DNA from: Eubacteriales bacterium
GTDB lineage: Bacteria; Bacillota; Clostridia; Christensenellales; Aristaeellaceae
Direction of reading: 5' to 3'
Length of the DNA stretch: 40,540 nucleotides
Assembly: GCA_028693055.1 (NCBI GenBank)
Contig: JAQUWD010000037.1
Location: 1 to 40,540, forward strand
The notes under the pieces are model-generated. The model searched no databases. It saw nothing but the letters and a program-made list of their open reading frames with translations, and was not told where the DNA came from. This document shows positions 16,703 through 25,179 of this stretch, piece by piece. Within the stretch, counting starts at the first letter, position 1. Each line of letters opens with the position of its first letter. Made by a program: the position numbers and the translations under genes.

Positions 16703-18145
16703 TCACTCCTTGCTATGATCGGGTTGATAGAGAATCTCTCCAACAGCTTCCAGCCGCCAGCATGGGACAGCGGAGCGGAAACGCAGGGCTTCGGCGGTTA
16801 CCAGTCCGGGAATCCAAAGGATATCGCTGTCTAGCGCTAACACCGGCAGGCAACAGCGAAAGGGCAAGTCAATCTTGCGGTCGGTTAGCCAGCGACGCAG
16901 GGGCTTCATGCCGGAGGAACCAAGGGGGTGTAGGCAATCATCCGGCTTGGGGGTTCGCCAAACGCAGCGAGCCCGCAGCTTCTCCGGGACATAGGCAGTG
17001 CGAGTATCGGTAGGCGGCAAGGTAGGCGTTTGGAGGAACGCAGTTTTGACGACCATGCCGCAAAGGGCGTAATCGTCGGCGATAGGCTTCATGGGCTGCG
17101 GGGAAGCAGAGGGGGAAAGGAGCAAAGGTGCGCCGCCCTGTCGAATTAAGTGAAGACAATCTAACCCGCGAAGGGCGCAAAGGCCATTGGGTAGATTCCT
17201 GATTTCGCCCGGCGCTGAAAAGAGCTGCTCGTCCAAGCGGTAGCTGTCCTCGAAGGATAGGGAACGCTCGTCGGGATCAAGGTTCATCAGCGCCAATCCC
17301 TCTTGGTAAAAGCGACGAAGCACCCGGAGCCTAAGCGCTCGATGGGCGTTGAGCAAAGGCTTCAGCCTAAGACCAAAAAGGGATGGCTCATGAAACAGTA
17401 TCTGACGGTATAGGTCGCGCGCCAACGTGTCCAAGAAGCGGTCATCCTCACGCAGGATGTCGGCGGCTTGGGCGATATGCTTCACAGCCTCTGGGTAGCA
17501 TTGCTCCATCTGCGGCAGCAGTGTAAGCCGCAAGATATTGCGGGCCGTACAGCAGAGCTGATTGCTTTCATCCTCGCAATGGGGCAGAGCCAGATCGTCC
17601 AAGTAACGGCAAAGCATGGATTTGCGAAGGCCTAAAAAGGGACGCAGCAGTAAACCGCTGCCAAACGAAACGCTGGGCTCCATACCGGCAAGGCCCTTCA
17701 TGCCCGCGCCGCGCAAAAGGCGCATGAGCACCGTTTCGGCCTGATCATCCAGATGATGCGCCGTCAATAATGCGTCGGCGGAAAGCTCCTTCATTACCTC
17801 TGCGAACAGCTGTCGCCGACGCTGACGGGCCAGCGCCTCGATACCGGGCGTTTCCATGGTGGCGTTCAGCTCCGCGTTTCTTACGGCAAGTGGAACGTCT
17901 AATTGTGCGCACAGCGTGCGAACCGCCTGTTCCTCTTTTTGTGAGCTTTCCCCACGCAGACCGTGCTGGATATAGCAGACCGACAGTTGAAATCCAATTT
18001 CCTCTCGGCAGCGGCAAAGTGACGCAAGCAATGCTACGCTATCTGCGCCACCGCTGACGGCTGCTAGCAAAACGGCGTCCTCTCGCCACAAGCTGGAGGC
18101 AGCTAGCGCGGCGCGCACAGCTTGGGGTACGGCTTCACAGGACAT
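16703..18145 (-). CDS. tilS: tRNA(Ile)-lysidine synthetase
   Basis: Converts cytidine 34 of the CAU-anticodon isoleucine tRNA to lysidine, so that it reads AUA; essential in most bacteria. The N-terminal PP-loop ATPase motif is AAVSGGADSVALL (SGGADS at 31-36), followed by the LTAHHLDDQAETVLMRLLRG signature near 127 and a PFLGLRKSMLCRYL segment near 170. The C-terminal substrate-binding domain is present (MKPLRRWLTDRKIDLP and ILWIPGLVTAEALR), so at 480 residues it is full length. The start codon overlaps the stop of the upstream DUF4364 gene by one base (TAATG), which indicates translational coupling; hpt follows 5 nt after its stop. Confidence 0.96.
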   Translation of the reverse strand: MSCEAVPQAVRAALAASSLWREDAVLLAAVSGGADSVALLASLCRCREEIGFQLSVCYIQHGLRGESSQKEEQAVRTLCAQLDVPLAVRNAELNATMETPGIEALARQRRRQLFAEVMKELSADALLTAHHLDDQAETVLMRLLRGAGMKGLAGMEPSVSFGSGLLLRPFLGLRKSMLCRYLDDLALPHCEDESNQLCCTARNILRLTLLPQMEQCYPEAVKHIAQAADILREDDRFLDTLARDLYRQILFHEPSLFGLRLKPLLNAHRALRLRVLRRFYQEGLALMNLDPDERSLSFEDSYRLDEQLFSAPGEIRNLPNGLCALRGLDCLHLIRQGGAPLLLSPSASPQPMKPIADDYALCGMVVKTAFLQTPTLPPTDTRTAYVPEKLRARCVWRTPKPDDCLHPLGSSGMKPLRRWLTDRKIDLPFRCCLPVLALDSDILWIPGLVTAEALRFRSAVPCWRLEAVGEILYQPDHSKE

Positions 18146-18933
18146 TAGACGCCGTCCTTTCCCAGCAGCAACGCTTCAATGCGTTCAAATAGCTCGCTAC
18201 TTTGATGCAACGCGGCGTTGCTCCACTGCCGGGCTTCGCTCTCGGTGGGCGTTAGCAGGGCAATCCACATGCTGGAATTGCCCTTTCGAAGCTGCACTAC
18301 CCCGGAAAATTCATGCTTCCCATAGGCGCAGATCGCCGGTTGGTTCGGCGTTGCCTGCTCCAGCGCAGCGGAAAGGTCAGCTGCCAGTATTGGCTCCGTT
18401 TTTTCGTCCATTAGCGGCAAGGTATATAAAAGGGTTAAGATTTGGGGCGCACAGGATCGAAAGCGTTTGATCGCCGCGCCCGCTAACCCTCTTCCGTCCA
18501 CCCGGAGAAATAAGGTGGGAAAATCGCCCTCCGTAACGGTGCAGGCTGTGCGGCTACCCCCTCCCGGCGCCAGCTCATGCACTGCGCGAATGATGCGCCG
18601 CTCCTGCAAGGACGCGGCATAGGCGGGCGCGGCCTTGCGGATACGCTCCCGGTCGCTGACGGGTAGACGGGAAAGAAAAAGCCGCAGCGTGGAGCGCCCT
18701 TTTTCCGTAAGGCAGAGCACATCCTTTAAAGCGTTGGTTCCCAATAGCAAGGAGCCATCCTTGCATAATTCGTCCACATATAAGCACATGGGCATGTATT
18801 CCATCAGTTCCAGACCGGCCACAAAGGGCCAGAGCTGTTCCCGGGTAACCATGGCCAGCGCGTCCACACAAAAAAGCAGCCGCAGCCGGTTTTCCGCGTC
18901 GGAGATTTTTCGCTTGGGTAACGATGACTGCAT
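18145..18933 (-). CDS. DUF4364 family protein (winged-helix-like N-terminus)
   Basis: A 262-residue soluble protein. The N-terminal ~75 residues look like a winged helix (DAENRLRLLFCVDALAMVTREQLW, then VDELCKDGSLLL), with CLTEKGRSTLRLFLSRLP following, the pattern I associate with DUF4364 in Clostridia; this is recognition by pattern, not a search result. The remainder is a mixed alpha/beta region with no catalytic motif. It starts at ATG 18933 behind a GGAGGAGA site and is translationally coupled to tilS by a 1-nt overlap. A DNA-binding or regulatory role is plausible. Its promoter is not obvious: a terminator-like hairpin lies only 24 bp upstream, so expression may depend on read-through. 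Confidence 0.75.
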   Translation of the reverse strand: MQSSLPKRKISDAENRLRLLFCVDALAMVTREQLWPFVAGLELMEYMPMCLYVDELCKDGSLLLGTNALKDVLCLTEKGRSTLRLFLSRLPVSDRERIRKAAPAYAASLQERRIIRAVHELAPGGGSRTACTVTEGDFPTLFLRVDGRGLAGAAIKRFRSCAPQILTLLYTLPLMDEKTEPILAADLSAALEQATPNQPAICAYGKHEFSGVVQLRKGNSSMWIALLTPTESEARQWSNAALHQSSELFERIEALLLGKDGV

Positions 18934-18956
18934 GCTCTCCTCCTACCATAAGAAAA

Positions 18957-18978
18957 GGGCAAAGCAGCTGCTTTGCCC
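18957..18978 (-). terminator. Perfect-palindrome terminator/attenuator upstream of the DUF4364 gene
   Basis: A 22-bp perfect palindrome (arms GGGCAAAGCAG and CTGCTTTGCCC) is followed on the minus strand by TTTTCTTAT. It should end the HPr-like transcript coming from upstream, and because it lies only 24 bp before the DUF4364 start it may also attenuate DUF4364-tilS-hpt. Confidence 0.75.
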
Positions 18979-19019
18979 AATTGAATGCCACAAGGGCATA
19001 TCTTTACTAAGAATCATTC

Positions 19020-19039
19020 TGCCTGCCCGAGGGCAGGCA
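19020..19039. other. GC-rich hairpin at the 3' end of the HPr-like gene
   Basis: TGCCTGCCC (19020-19028) and GGGCAGGCA (19031-19039) form a perfect 9-bp inverted repeat with a 2-base centre, lying 6 bp past the stop of the HPr-like gene. No T-run follows on either strand, so it is more likely a message-stabilising structure or the first of two tandem stops than a terminator in itself. Confidence 0.55.
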
Positions 19040-19044
19040 TGGCA

Positions 19045-19272
19045 TTACGCCATGAAGGGCTTGATGTCGCCCAGCAGATCGTCGCAGGAATCCGTGTAGA
19101 TTTCCATGGTGATCGGCTTGCTCAGATCCAAACTGAAGATGCCCAGGATGGACTTCGCGTCAACCACATGACGGCCTGCACGCAGATCTACGTCGTAGGG
19201 ATAACGGTTTACGATGTTGACAAAGGACTTTACGTTCTCAGCCAAGCTGAGCTTAATGTTTACAGACTTCAT
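19045..19272 (-). CDS. HPr-like protein lacking the active-site histidine
   Basis: The start is ATG 19272 (MKSVNIKLSL) behind GAAAGGGGG; longer frames upstream lie across the promoter. The 75-residue product follows the HPr fold: VNIKLSLAENVKSFVNIVNRY, then VDLRAGRHVVDAKSILGIFSLDLSKPI. In PTS HPr the first loop carries GLHARPA with the histidine phosphorylated by enzyme I; here that loop is shortened and reads LAENVKSF, with no histidine. S41 in DAKSILGI aligns with the regulatory serine 46 of HPr, which is kept. This is reminiscent of Bacillus Crh (serine kept, histidine lost), so a regulatory rather than sugar-phosphorylating role is likely. It is monocistronic, with its own sigma-A promoter. 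Confidence 0.85.
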   Translation of the reverse strand: MKSVNIKLSLAENVKSFVNIVNRYPYDVDLRAGRHVVDAKSILGIFSLDLSKPITMEIYTDSCDDLLGDIKPFMA

Positions 19273-19306
19273 GATTGATAGTCCCCCTTTCACTTGGTAC
19301 AATGGT

Positions 19307-19335
19307 ATTATACACCAATGCATAAGCAAATGCAA
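19307..19335 (-). promoter_or_regulatory. Sigma-A promoter of the HPr-like gene
   Basis: On the minus strand, -35 TTGCAT (19335-19330), a 17-nt spacer, and a perfect -10 TATAAT (19312-19307). The leader to ATG 19272 is about 30 nt and contains the GAAAGGGGG ribosome binding site. Confidence 0.85.
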
Positions 19336-19391
19336 GCCTATATGCGGTTGTTTCTTGAAGGGGTCCCCTTTTCGCCCTTTTTCGCCGCTCC

Positions 19392-19420
19392 TTGCCATTT
19401 GGCGGAAATGATAGTATACT
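19392..19420 (+). promoter_or_regulatory. Sigma-A promoter of the FAD oxidoreductase-recJ operon
   Basis: -35 TTGCCA (19392-19397), 17-nt spacer, -10 TATACT (19415-19420). It points towards the flavoprotein gene and lies back to back with the promoter of the HPr-like gene. Confidence 0.8.
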
Positions 19421-19479
19421 AAAGCGTACTGCAATCAATTGTCTGTTACAAACGATCAATGAATCGAGGTACGTATCCA

Positions 19480-21045
19480 TTGAAAAAGAAGGTACTGATC
19501 ATCGGCGCTGGCCCTGCGGGCCTGACTGCTGCCTACGAGCTTTTAAAGCGCGGCGAATACGACGTAACCATTCTGGAAAAAAGCAAGCAGATCGGCGGTA
19601 TTTCCAAAACCGTACGCCATGACGATAATCGCATGGATATCGGCGGCCACCGCTTTTTCAGCAAGGATCAGCGGGTGATGGACTGGTGGGAAGCCATCAT
19701 GCCTATGCAGGGCGCGCCCTCCGTGGACGACCGCAAGCTGAACCGGGACGTTCCGTTGGAAAAAGGCGGCCCGGACCCGGAAACAGAGGATCGGGTGATG
19801 CTGACGCGAAACCGAGTCAGCCGGATCTATTATCAGCATCATTTTTTTGACTACCCCATCTCCTTAAAAATGGAAACCCTCAAGACCATGGGCTTTGCTA
19901 CCACCATGACGGTTGGCTTCAGCTACCTAAAAACGGTAGTGCATAAGCTGCCCAACGATAATTTGGAAAATTTTTATATCAATAGCTTTGGTAAAAAGCT
20001 GTATAGCATGTTTTTTGAGGGATATACGGAAAAGCTGTGGGGCCGTCACCCTCGGGAGATTGACGCTAGCTGGGGCAAGCAGCGCACCAAGGAACTAAGC
20101 ATCATGGGCATCTTAAAGGATATGCTCTCCAAGCTGTTTATGTCCAAGGAAGCGCGGGCGAAGCAGGTGCAGACCTCCTTGATTGAGGAATTCCGCTATC
20201 CCAAATTCGGCCCCGGCCAGCTGTGGGAAACCGTAGCGGCGGATATCCAAAAAATGGGTGGACAGGTGATTATGGACTGTGAGGTCAAGGGGATACAAAC
20301 GGCTGACGGTCAGGTAGCCTCTGTGCGTTACCTGACCGACGGTGAGGAAAAGCAAGCCCCAGCCGATCTCTTCTTCTCCTCCATGCCCATCAAGGATTTG
20401 GTGGCAGGGATGAACGACGTGCCTGCTGACGTAGCGGGAATCGCCCGCGATTTGCCCTACCGGGATTTTGTGACCGTGGGCTTGCTGGTGAACCGCTTAA
20501 ACTTGAAAAATGAAACCAAGCTGAAAACCCTTGGCAATATCGTGCCGGACTGCTGGATTTACGTGCAGGATACCAACGTAAAGCTGGGCCGCATTCAGAT
20601 ATTCAACAACTGGTCGCCTTATCTGGTGAAGGACCCGGAGCATACCGTTTGGATTGGGCTGGAGTATTTCTGCGACGAAGGCGATGCGTTCTGGTCCATG
20701 ACCGAGCAGGACTGCGTAAAGCAGGCGGTGGGAGAGCTGGTCACCATGGGAGTACTCAACGAAAGCGACCCCATACTGGACAGTCACCGGGAACGGGTGC
20801 AAAAGGCCTATCCCGCCTATTTTGACAGCTATGAACAGATTGATCAGGTCATTACCTACCTCAACGGCTTTGATAACCTGTATTGCGTAGGCCGCAACGG
20901 ACAGCACCGCTATAATAATATGGATCATTCCATGGCGACTGCCTTTGAGGCGGTGGAGAATATCGTGACGGGTCGAACCGATAAGACCAACGTCTGGAAT
21001 GTTAATACCGAGCAGGAGTATCACGAGGAAAAGAAGGAGGGCTGA
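19480..21045 (+). CDS. FAD-dependent amine-oxidase/UDP-galactopyranose-mutase-like protein
   Basis: I prefer TTG 19480 ([14 protein letters not shown]): GAGGT lies 9 nt upstream of it, whereas the in-frame ATG at 19459 has no ribosome binding site and adds only seven residues. The 521-residue protein opens with a Rossmann FAD motif (GAGPAGL at 9-15; E at the end of beta-2 in [10 protein letters not shown]), followed by [11 protein letters not shown], a signature shared by protoporphyrinogen-oxidase-like and UDP-galactopyranose-mutase-like flavoproteins. A C-terminal FAD-contact region reads [18 protein letters not shown]. Relatives often sit with glycosyltransferase and lipid-sugar genes; here half-size EamA transporters lie downstream beyond recJ. 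Substrate unknown. recJ follows 5 nt after the stop. Confidence 0.85.
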   Translation: MKKKVLIIGAGPAGLTAAYELLKRGEYDVTILEKSKQIGGISKTVRHDDNRMDIGGHRFFSKDQRVMDWWEAIMPMQGAPSVDDRKLNRDVPLEKGGPDPETEDRVMLTRNRVSRIYYQHHFFDYPISLKMETLKTMGFATTMTVGFSYLKTVVHKLPNDNLENFYINSFGKKLYSMFFEGYTEKLWGRHPREIDASWGKQRTKELSIMGILKDMLSKLFMSKEARAKQVQTSLIEEFRYPKFGPGQLWETVAADIQKMGGQVIMDCEVKGIQTADGQVASVRYLTDGEEKQAPADLFFSSMPIKDLVAGMNDVPADVAGIARDLPYRDFVTVGLLVNRLNLKNETKLKTLGNIVPDCWIYVQDTNVKLGRIQIFNNWSPYLVKDPEHTVWIGLEYFCDEGDAFWSMTEQDCVKQAVGELVTMGVLNESDPILDSHRERVQKAYPAYFDSYEQIDQVITYLNGFDNLYCVGRNGQHRYNNMDHSMATAFEAVENIVTGRTDKTNVWNVNTEQEYHEEKKEG

Positions 21046-21050
21046 TCCTG

Positions 21051-23429
21051 TTGCTTCGCTTTATCCCACGGGATCAACGCTCCTTTGACGCAAAAGCCGC
21101 CGCGGCCCTTCGCCCCTATGGGGGCGTGACCGCGCGGCTTTTGTATGCCCGGGGCATGACGGACGGCGTGCAGGCGGAGGCCTTTCTTCATCCTACCCTC
21201 GAACAGCTGCATGATCCTTTTCTACTGTCAGGCATGAGCGCTGCCGTGAAAATCATTCAAAAGGCTAAGGCGGATGGCGTTCCCACCGTGGTCTATGGCG
21301 ATTACGACGTGGACGGTATATGCGCCAGCTCGCTGCTGACGCTAGCCCTGAGGCGGTACGGCTTGAACGCCGTTCCCCATATCCCCATGCGCTCGGAAGG
21401 CTATGGCCTTCATTGCGACGCGGTTCGAGAGCTAGCCAAAACCTATGGGCTGCTGGTGACCGTCGATCTGGGCATTACCAACCACGAGGAGGTCAGGCTA
21501 GCCCAAAGCTTGGGCATGTCCGTGATTGTTACCGACCATCACGGCCTTGCCTTGGAAGAAAGCCCTGCCGACGCGGTGATGAACCCCCTGCTGGGCGATT
21601 ATCCCTATCGTAGGCTTTGCGGCACGGGTGTTGCCTTTAAGCTGGCTCAAGCGCTGCTGGGATTGGACGCATGCAAGGAGTATCTGGATTTGGCGGCATT
21701 GGCTACCGTGGCGGATATCGTTCCTCTTACCGGGGAAAACCGCGTGCTGGTGGCTTTAGGGCTTCCCCAGATTGAGAAGCGCGTCCGCCCCGGCGTTAAA
21801 GCCCTGCTGACGGTCAGCGGCGATCCCAGCCCGGTCACGTCGGATACGCTGGGCTTTCAATTGGGCCCGCGCTTGAACGCCGCCGGACGGATCGACGACG
21901 CATTCAAAGGCGTGCGACTGATGACCACGGAGGATGAAAAGGAAGCTATGACGCTGGCGGAGGAGCTGGACCAGCTAAACACCCAGCGCAGAACGGCTGA
22001 AAGCAAGCTGGTGCGCCAAGCGGAGGAGGCTGTGGGCCAGCACGATTTTGTTCGTGAGCCTGCGCTGATCATAGCGGGCGACGACTGGCACGTGGGGGTA
22101 ATCGGCCTTGCCGCCGGAAGGCTTTGCCAGAAATATGCTTGCCCCGTATGCGTGCTAAGCCGCTCCGAGGGGCTGCTTCACGGCAGCCTGCGCAGCGTGC
22201 CGGGGGTGCATATCCATCACTGCCTACAGGCGCTGGACGACCTTCTGCTGCGCTATGGAGGGCACGAGCAAGCGGCGGGAGTCACGCTCTCAGCGGAAAA
22301 TGAGGAAGCCTTTCGCACCCGCCTACAAGCAGAGATTCGTAAGGCAGACCCTTCCTGCTTTGTGCCCGCGCAATTCTTCGACGGGGAGGTTGCCCTTTCC
22401 GACTGCACGGATGCGCTGTATGACGAGCTTGCGCTGCTAGCGCCCTTTGGCTGTGAAAACCCCGCGCCATTGCTTCTTATCAAAAATGCTTGCATGGAGG
22501 AACGACGTGCGGTAGGCGCGGAGGGCGCCCATTTGAAGCTGAGCCTGCGGCAGGATCGCAAGGTGTTGGGCGGTATCGCCTTTTCCATGGGGCGGCTGGC
22601 TTCATCCTTACCCGATCAAGTGGACGCGGTGTTCAGTCTTGGGCGGAACAGCTTTCGCGGCGTTACGTCTTTGCAGGCTGAGGTCAAGGCCATTCTGCCC
22701 TGTAGAAGCGCGTTGGAAAGCGCCTTTTTGCAGCCGGACGGCCAGCGGCAGGAAGAAGCGCTGCTGAACGCTTTCTTGTGCCTTGCCCCGGGAGAGGCAG
22801 GAGAATTCCATCTCGATACAGAAAAAGATAACGGGCTGTCCTCGCTGTCGCTAAGGGAATTTTCCGAAGCCCTTTCCTCCATGAACCGAGGCATATTGGC
22901 GGTGGTTCATACCAACCAAACCGCCGCGCTGGCGCTTCAAGCGGGAGAGCTGGACGTGGTCACAGGCGCGCCAAGCGATCCGCGCTGCTTCCATACGCTG
23001 CTCACCCAGCCCATGCCGGAGCTGATTACCGGCTGCTGGTCACAGATCTGGCTTTTGGACGGCGAGCTGTTTCCCGGCGAAAAAGAGGTATGGAAGCGAT
23101 TGCTTCCACAGGCAGAATGCTTCGCGCTGCCCGTAACCGACCCGCTGCGAGCTTTGGCGGGCAGACTGGACCCGGGTGACGAGCGCTGCCGGACGCTGTA
23201 CAAGGCGCTGCGCCGCGGCGCGGTTTTCAGCCTTTCGGAGGCTGCGCGTCTGGCAGAGATCAGTGCCGCTCAGGCGCGAACGGCGCTTCATGCCTTTGCC
23301 CAGCTGCAACTGATCAGCTATACCGAATCTCCCTTTGCTTACACGCTGCTTCCCCCGCAAAGCTGCCGCCTTGGCGACAGCCCGCTGCTAGGGGCGCTGC
23401 GGAAGCTAAGCAGCCCAAAGGAGGCGTGA
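21051..23429 (+). CDS. recJ: Single-stranded-DNA-specific 5'-3' exonuclease RecJ
   Basis: DNA-repair exonuclease of the DHH phosphoesterase family. TTG 21051 is the start, 10 nt after AAGGAGG, which itself overlaps the end of the flavoprotein gene. Motifs are DYDVDG (84-89), VTVDLGIT (136-143), TDHH (161-164, the DHH motif), GPRLNAAGRIDDA (~278-290) and, in the DHHA1 domain, GGHEQAAGVTL (~402-412). At 792 residues it has the length of the Bacillus subtilis enzyme, with a long C-terminal extension that E. coli RecJ lacks; the last ~60 residues resemble a small winged helix (RRGAVFSLSEAARLAEISAA). EamA half-transporter genes follow immediately. Confidence 0.96.
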   Translation: MLRFIPRDQRSFDAKAAAALRPYGGVTARLLYARGMTDGVQAEAFLHPTLEQLHDPFLLSGMSAAVKIIQKAKADGVPTVVYGDYDVDGICASSLLTLALRRYGLNAVPHIPMRSEGYGLHCDAVRELAKTYGLLVTVDLGITNHEEVRLAQSLGMSVIVTDHHGLALEESPADAVMNPLLGDYPYRRLCGTGVAFKLAQALLGLDACKEYLDLAALATVADIVPLTGENRVLVALGLPQIEKRVRPGVKALLTVSGDPSPVTSDTLGFQLGPRLNAAGRIDDAFKGVRLMTTEDEKEAMTLAEELDQLNTQRRTAESKLVRQAEEAVGQHDFVREPALIIAGDDWHVGVIGLAAGRLCQKYACPVCVLSRSEGLLHGSLRSVPGVHIHHCLQALDDLLLRYGGHEQAAGVTLSAENEEAFRTRLQAEIRKADPSCFVPAQFFDGEVALSDCTDALYDELALLAPFGCENPAPLLLIKNACMEERRAVGAEGAHLKLSLRQDRKVLGGIAFSMGRLASSLPDQVDAVFSLGRNSFRGVTSLQAEVKAILPCRSALESAFLQPDGQRQEEALLNAFLCLAPGEAGEFHLDTEKDNGLSSLSLREFSEALSSMNRGILAVVHTNQTAALALQAGELDVVTGAPSDPRCFHTLLTQPMPELITGCWSQIWLLDGELFPGEKEVWKRLLPQAECFALPVTDPLRALAGRLDPGDERCRTLYKALRRGAVFSLSEAARLAEISAAQARTALHAFAQLQLISYTESPFAYTLLPPQSCRLGDSPLLGALRKLSSPKEA

Positions 23430-23432
23430 CCC

Positions 23433-23795
23433 TTGAACCGGCAAAAGTTTTCGGAGCTAAAGCCCATGCTTCTTCTTCACGGCACGCTGCTGCTCTATGC
23501 GGTGGTGAGCGTTTTTGGCAAGCTGGCGGGCATTGGCATGAGCATGGAAAACACTTCCATGACTTTTACCATGCTGGGGCTGGAGCTTTTAACGCTGGCT
23601 GTATACAGCGTCCTATGGCAGCAGGTGCTCAAACGGATGCCCCTCCATTTTGCCTACAGCAATAAAGGCGTTTGCACCCTTTGGACCTGCATGTTCGGCA
23701 TTCTATTCTTCGGCGAAGCCCTCACATGGGGCAAAGCCGCAGGCATTTTAGTGGTGCTGATTGGCGTATGGCTGGTGGTGACCGATCATGAATAA
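23433..23795 (+). CDS. Half-size EamA/DMT transporter subunit (ArnE/SMR-like) 1
   Basis: A 120-residue, four-helix inner-membrane protein starting at TTG 23433, 6 nt after AAAGGAGGCG at the end of recJ. Helices are at ~11-30, ~40-63, ~73-93 and ~97-117; the third contains YSNKGVCTLWTCMFGILFFGE, with the conserved E that precedes the last helix in EamA repeats. Such half-size proteins work as dimers; the next gene overlaps it by 8 nt and encodes a similar subunit, so a heterodimer like the Ara4N-lipid flippase ArnE/ArnF is the best model. A small-multidrug-resistance pair is the alternative. Confidence 0.8.
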   Translation: MNRQKFSELKPMLLLHGTLLLYAVVSVFGKLAGIGMSMENTSMTFTMLGLELLTLAVYSVLWQQVLKRMPLHFAYSNKGVCTLWTCMFGILFFGEALTWGKAAGILVVLIGVWLVVTDHE

Positions 23796-24129
23796 AGGCG
23801 TGCTCATTTACCTCATCACCCCGCTCATTTCAGCTATTTCTCAGCTCATGCTTAAAAAGGCCGCCGATGATTCCTCCCTTACCGGGCTTCGGTTCTACCT
23901 AAACTTTCGCGTTATCGCGGCCTACGCTCTCTTTTTCGGCTGCATGCTGCTGAACATTGTGGCGCTGCAAACGCTGGATCTCACCACTGCCGGAGTGCTG
24001 GAAGCCTCCGGGTATATCTATGTGATGCTCTTATCCAGTCTATTCTTGAAGGAAAAGATCACCCGACGCAAATTGATCGGCAATCTAATCATCGTCGTCG
24101 GGATCGTCTTAACAGTAACGCTGCCATAA
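23788..24129 (+). CDS. Half-size EamA/DMT transporter subunit (ArnF/SMR-like) 2
   Basis: A 113-residue, four-helix protein whose ATG lies 8 nt inside the end of its partner, implying coupled translation. Landmarks are the first helix ITPLISAISQLMLKKAADD (polar residues in the helix, as in EamA repeats), a second helix YALFFGCMLLNIVALQTLDL, and LLSSLFLKEKITRRKLIGNLIIVVGIVL at the end, where the Glu before the last helix is family typical. With its partner it would flip or export a small amphipathic or lipid-linked substrate; the substrate is not readable. trpS follows 23 nt later. Confidence 0.8.
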   Translation: MNKGVLIYLITPLISAISQLMLKKAADDSSLTGLRFYLNFRVIAAYALFFGCMLLNIVALQTLDLTTAGVLEASGYIYVMLLSSLFLKEKITRRKLIGNLIIVVGIVLTVTLP

Positions 24130-24152
24130 GGCGGCTTAGGAGGATGAACAAC

Positions 24153-25163
24153 ATGGAGGAACAAGCAAAAAAAACAATCTTTTCGGGCATTCAACCATCG
24201 GGCTCGCTGACCATCGGCAACTATATCGGCGCGCTGCGCAACTTCGCTTTATTGCAGGACGATTATAATTGCCTGTACTGTGTGGTGGACATGCACGCCA
24301 TCACCGTACGTCAGGAGCCCGCCGTGCTGCGCCGCCGCTGCCTAGAGGTAGCCGCCACCTATATCGCCTGTGGACTAGACCCCAAGAAAAATATTATTTA
24401 TTGCCAGAGCCATGTCAGCGGTCACGCGGAGCTGATGTGGATCCTTAACTGCTTTACCTATATGGGCGAGCTGAGCCGCATGACCCAATATAAGGATAAA
24501 TGCGCCAAGCATGCCGATAATATCAATGCGGGACTGTTTACTTATCCCTCCCTGATGGCGGCGGATATTCTTTTATATCAAGCGGATTTGGTACCCATCG
24601 GCATTGATCAGCGCCAGCATTTGGAGCTGACACGGGATATTGCCCAACGCTTCAACGGTGTGTACGGCGACGTGTTCACCATTCCGGAGGCTTATCTGGG
24701 CAAGGTGGGTAGCAAGGTCATGAGCTTGCAGGATCCCACCCGCAAGATGAGCAAATCCGACCCTGAGGAATGCTATATCGCTATTTTGGACGATCCTGAC
24801 GCGATTCGCCGGAAGCTGAAACGGGCGGTTACCGACAGCGACGGGGAAATCCGCTTTGACCCCGAGGGCAAACCCGGCGTGAGCAATCTGCTTTCCATCA
24901 TCGCCGCCCTTTCTGGCGAAACCATCGAAAAGACGGTGGAGGGCTTACAGGGGCAGGGATATGGAGCGCTCAAGGAGCGCGCCACGGAATGCGTGCTGGA
25001 AACCCTTACCCCCATACAGGCCGAGCATAAGCGCCTGATGGCAGACAAAGCTTATCTACAGGGCATTTTGGCGGACAACGCCGAGCGCGCCAATGCCATC
25101 GCCTTAAAAACCCTGCGCAAGGTACAGCGCAAGGTGGGATTTGCCGAACGAGTGAAAAAGTAG
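24153..25163 (+). CDS. trpS: Tryptophan--tRNA ligase
   Basis: Class I aminoacyl-tRNA synthetase that charges tRNA(Trp). I choose ATG 24153 (MEEQAKKTIFSG): the TAGGAGG at 24137-24143 abuts the earlier ATG 24144 with no spacer but is 9 nt from this one. The 336-residue protein has the HIGH-equivalent TIGN (19-22) and the KMSKS loop at 198-202, plus the QIDQRQHLELTRDIA-type helix (here GIDQRQHLELTRDIAQRFN near 150). Length is normal for bacterial TrpRS. No T-box leader fits in the 23-nt gap upstream, so it is expressed as part of the plus-strand run. Confidence 0.97.
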   Translation: MEEQAKKTIFSGIQPSGSLTIGNYIGALRNFALLQDDYNCLYCVVDMHAITVRQEPAVLRRRCLEVAATYIACGLDPKKNIIYCQSHVSGHAELMWILNCFTYMGELSRMTQYKDKCAKHADNINAGLFTYPSLMAADILLYQADLVPIGIDQRQHLELTRDIAQRFNGVYGDVFTIPEAYLGKVGSKVMSLQDPTRKMSKSDPEECYIAILDDPDAIRRKLKRAVTDSDGEIRFDPEGKPGVSNLLSIIAALSGETIEKTVEGLQGQGYGALKERATECVLETLTPIQAEHKRLMADKAYLQGILADNAERANAIALKTLRKVQRKVGFAERVKK

Positions 25164-25179
25164 AAACGAGGGATTCCCT

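Noticed and set aside
16698..16706. GTG 16706 as the hpt start
   Set aside because: It overlaps the ribosome binding site itself; ATG 16697 has correct spacing.
24130..24152. T-box leader upstream of trpS
   Set aside because: The gap to the upstream gene is 23 nt, far too short for a T-box, and no specifier or antiterminator sequence is present.
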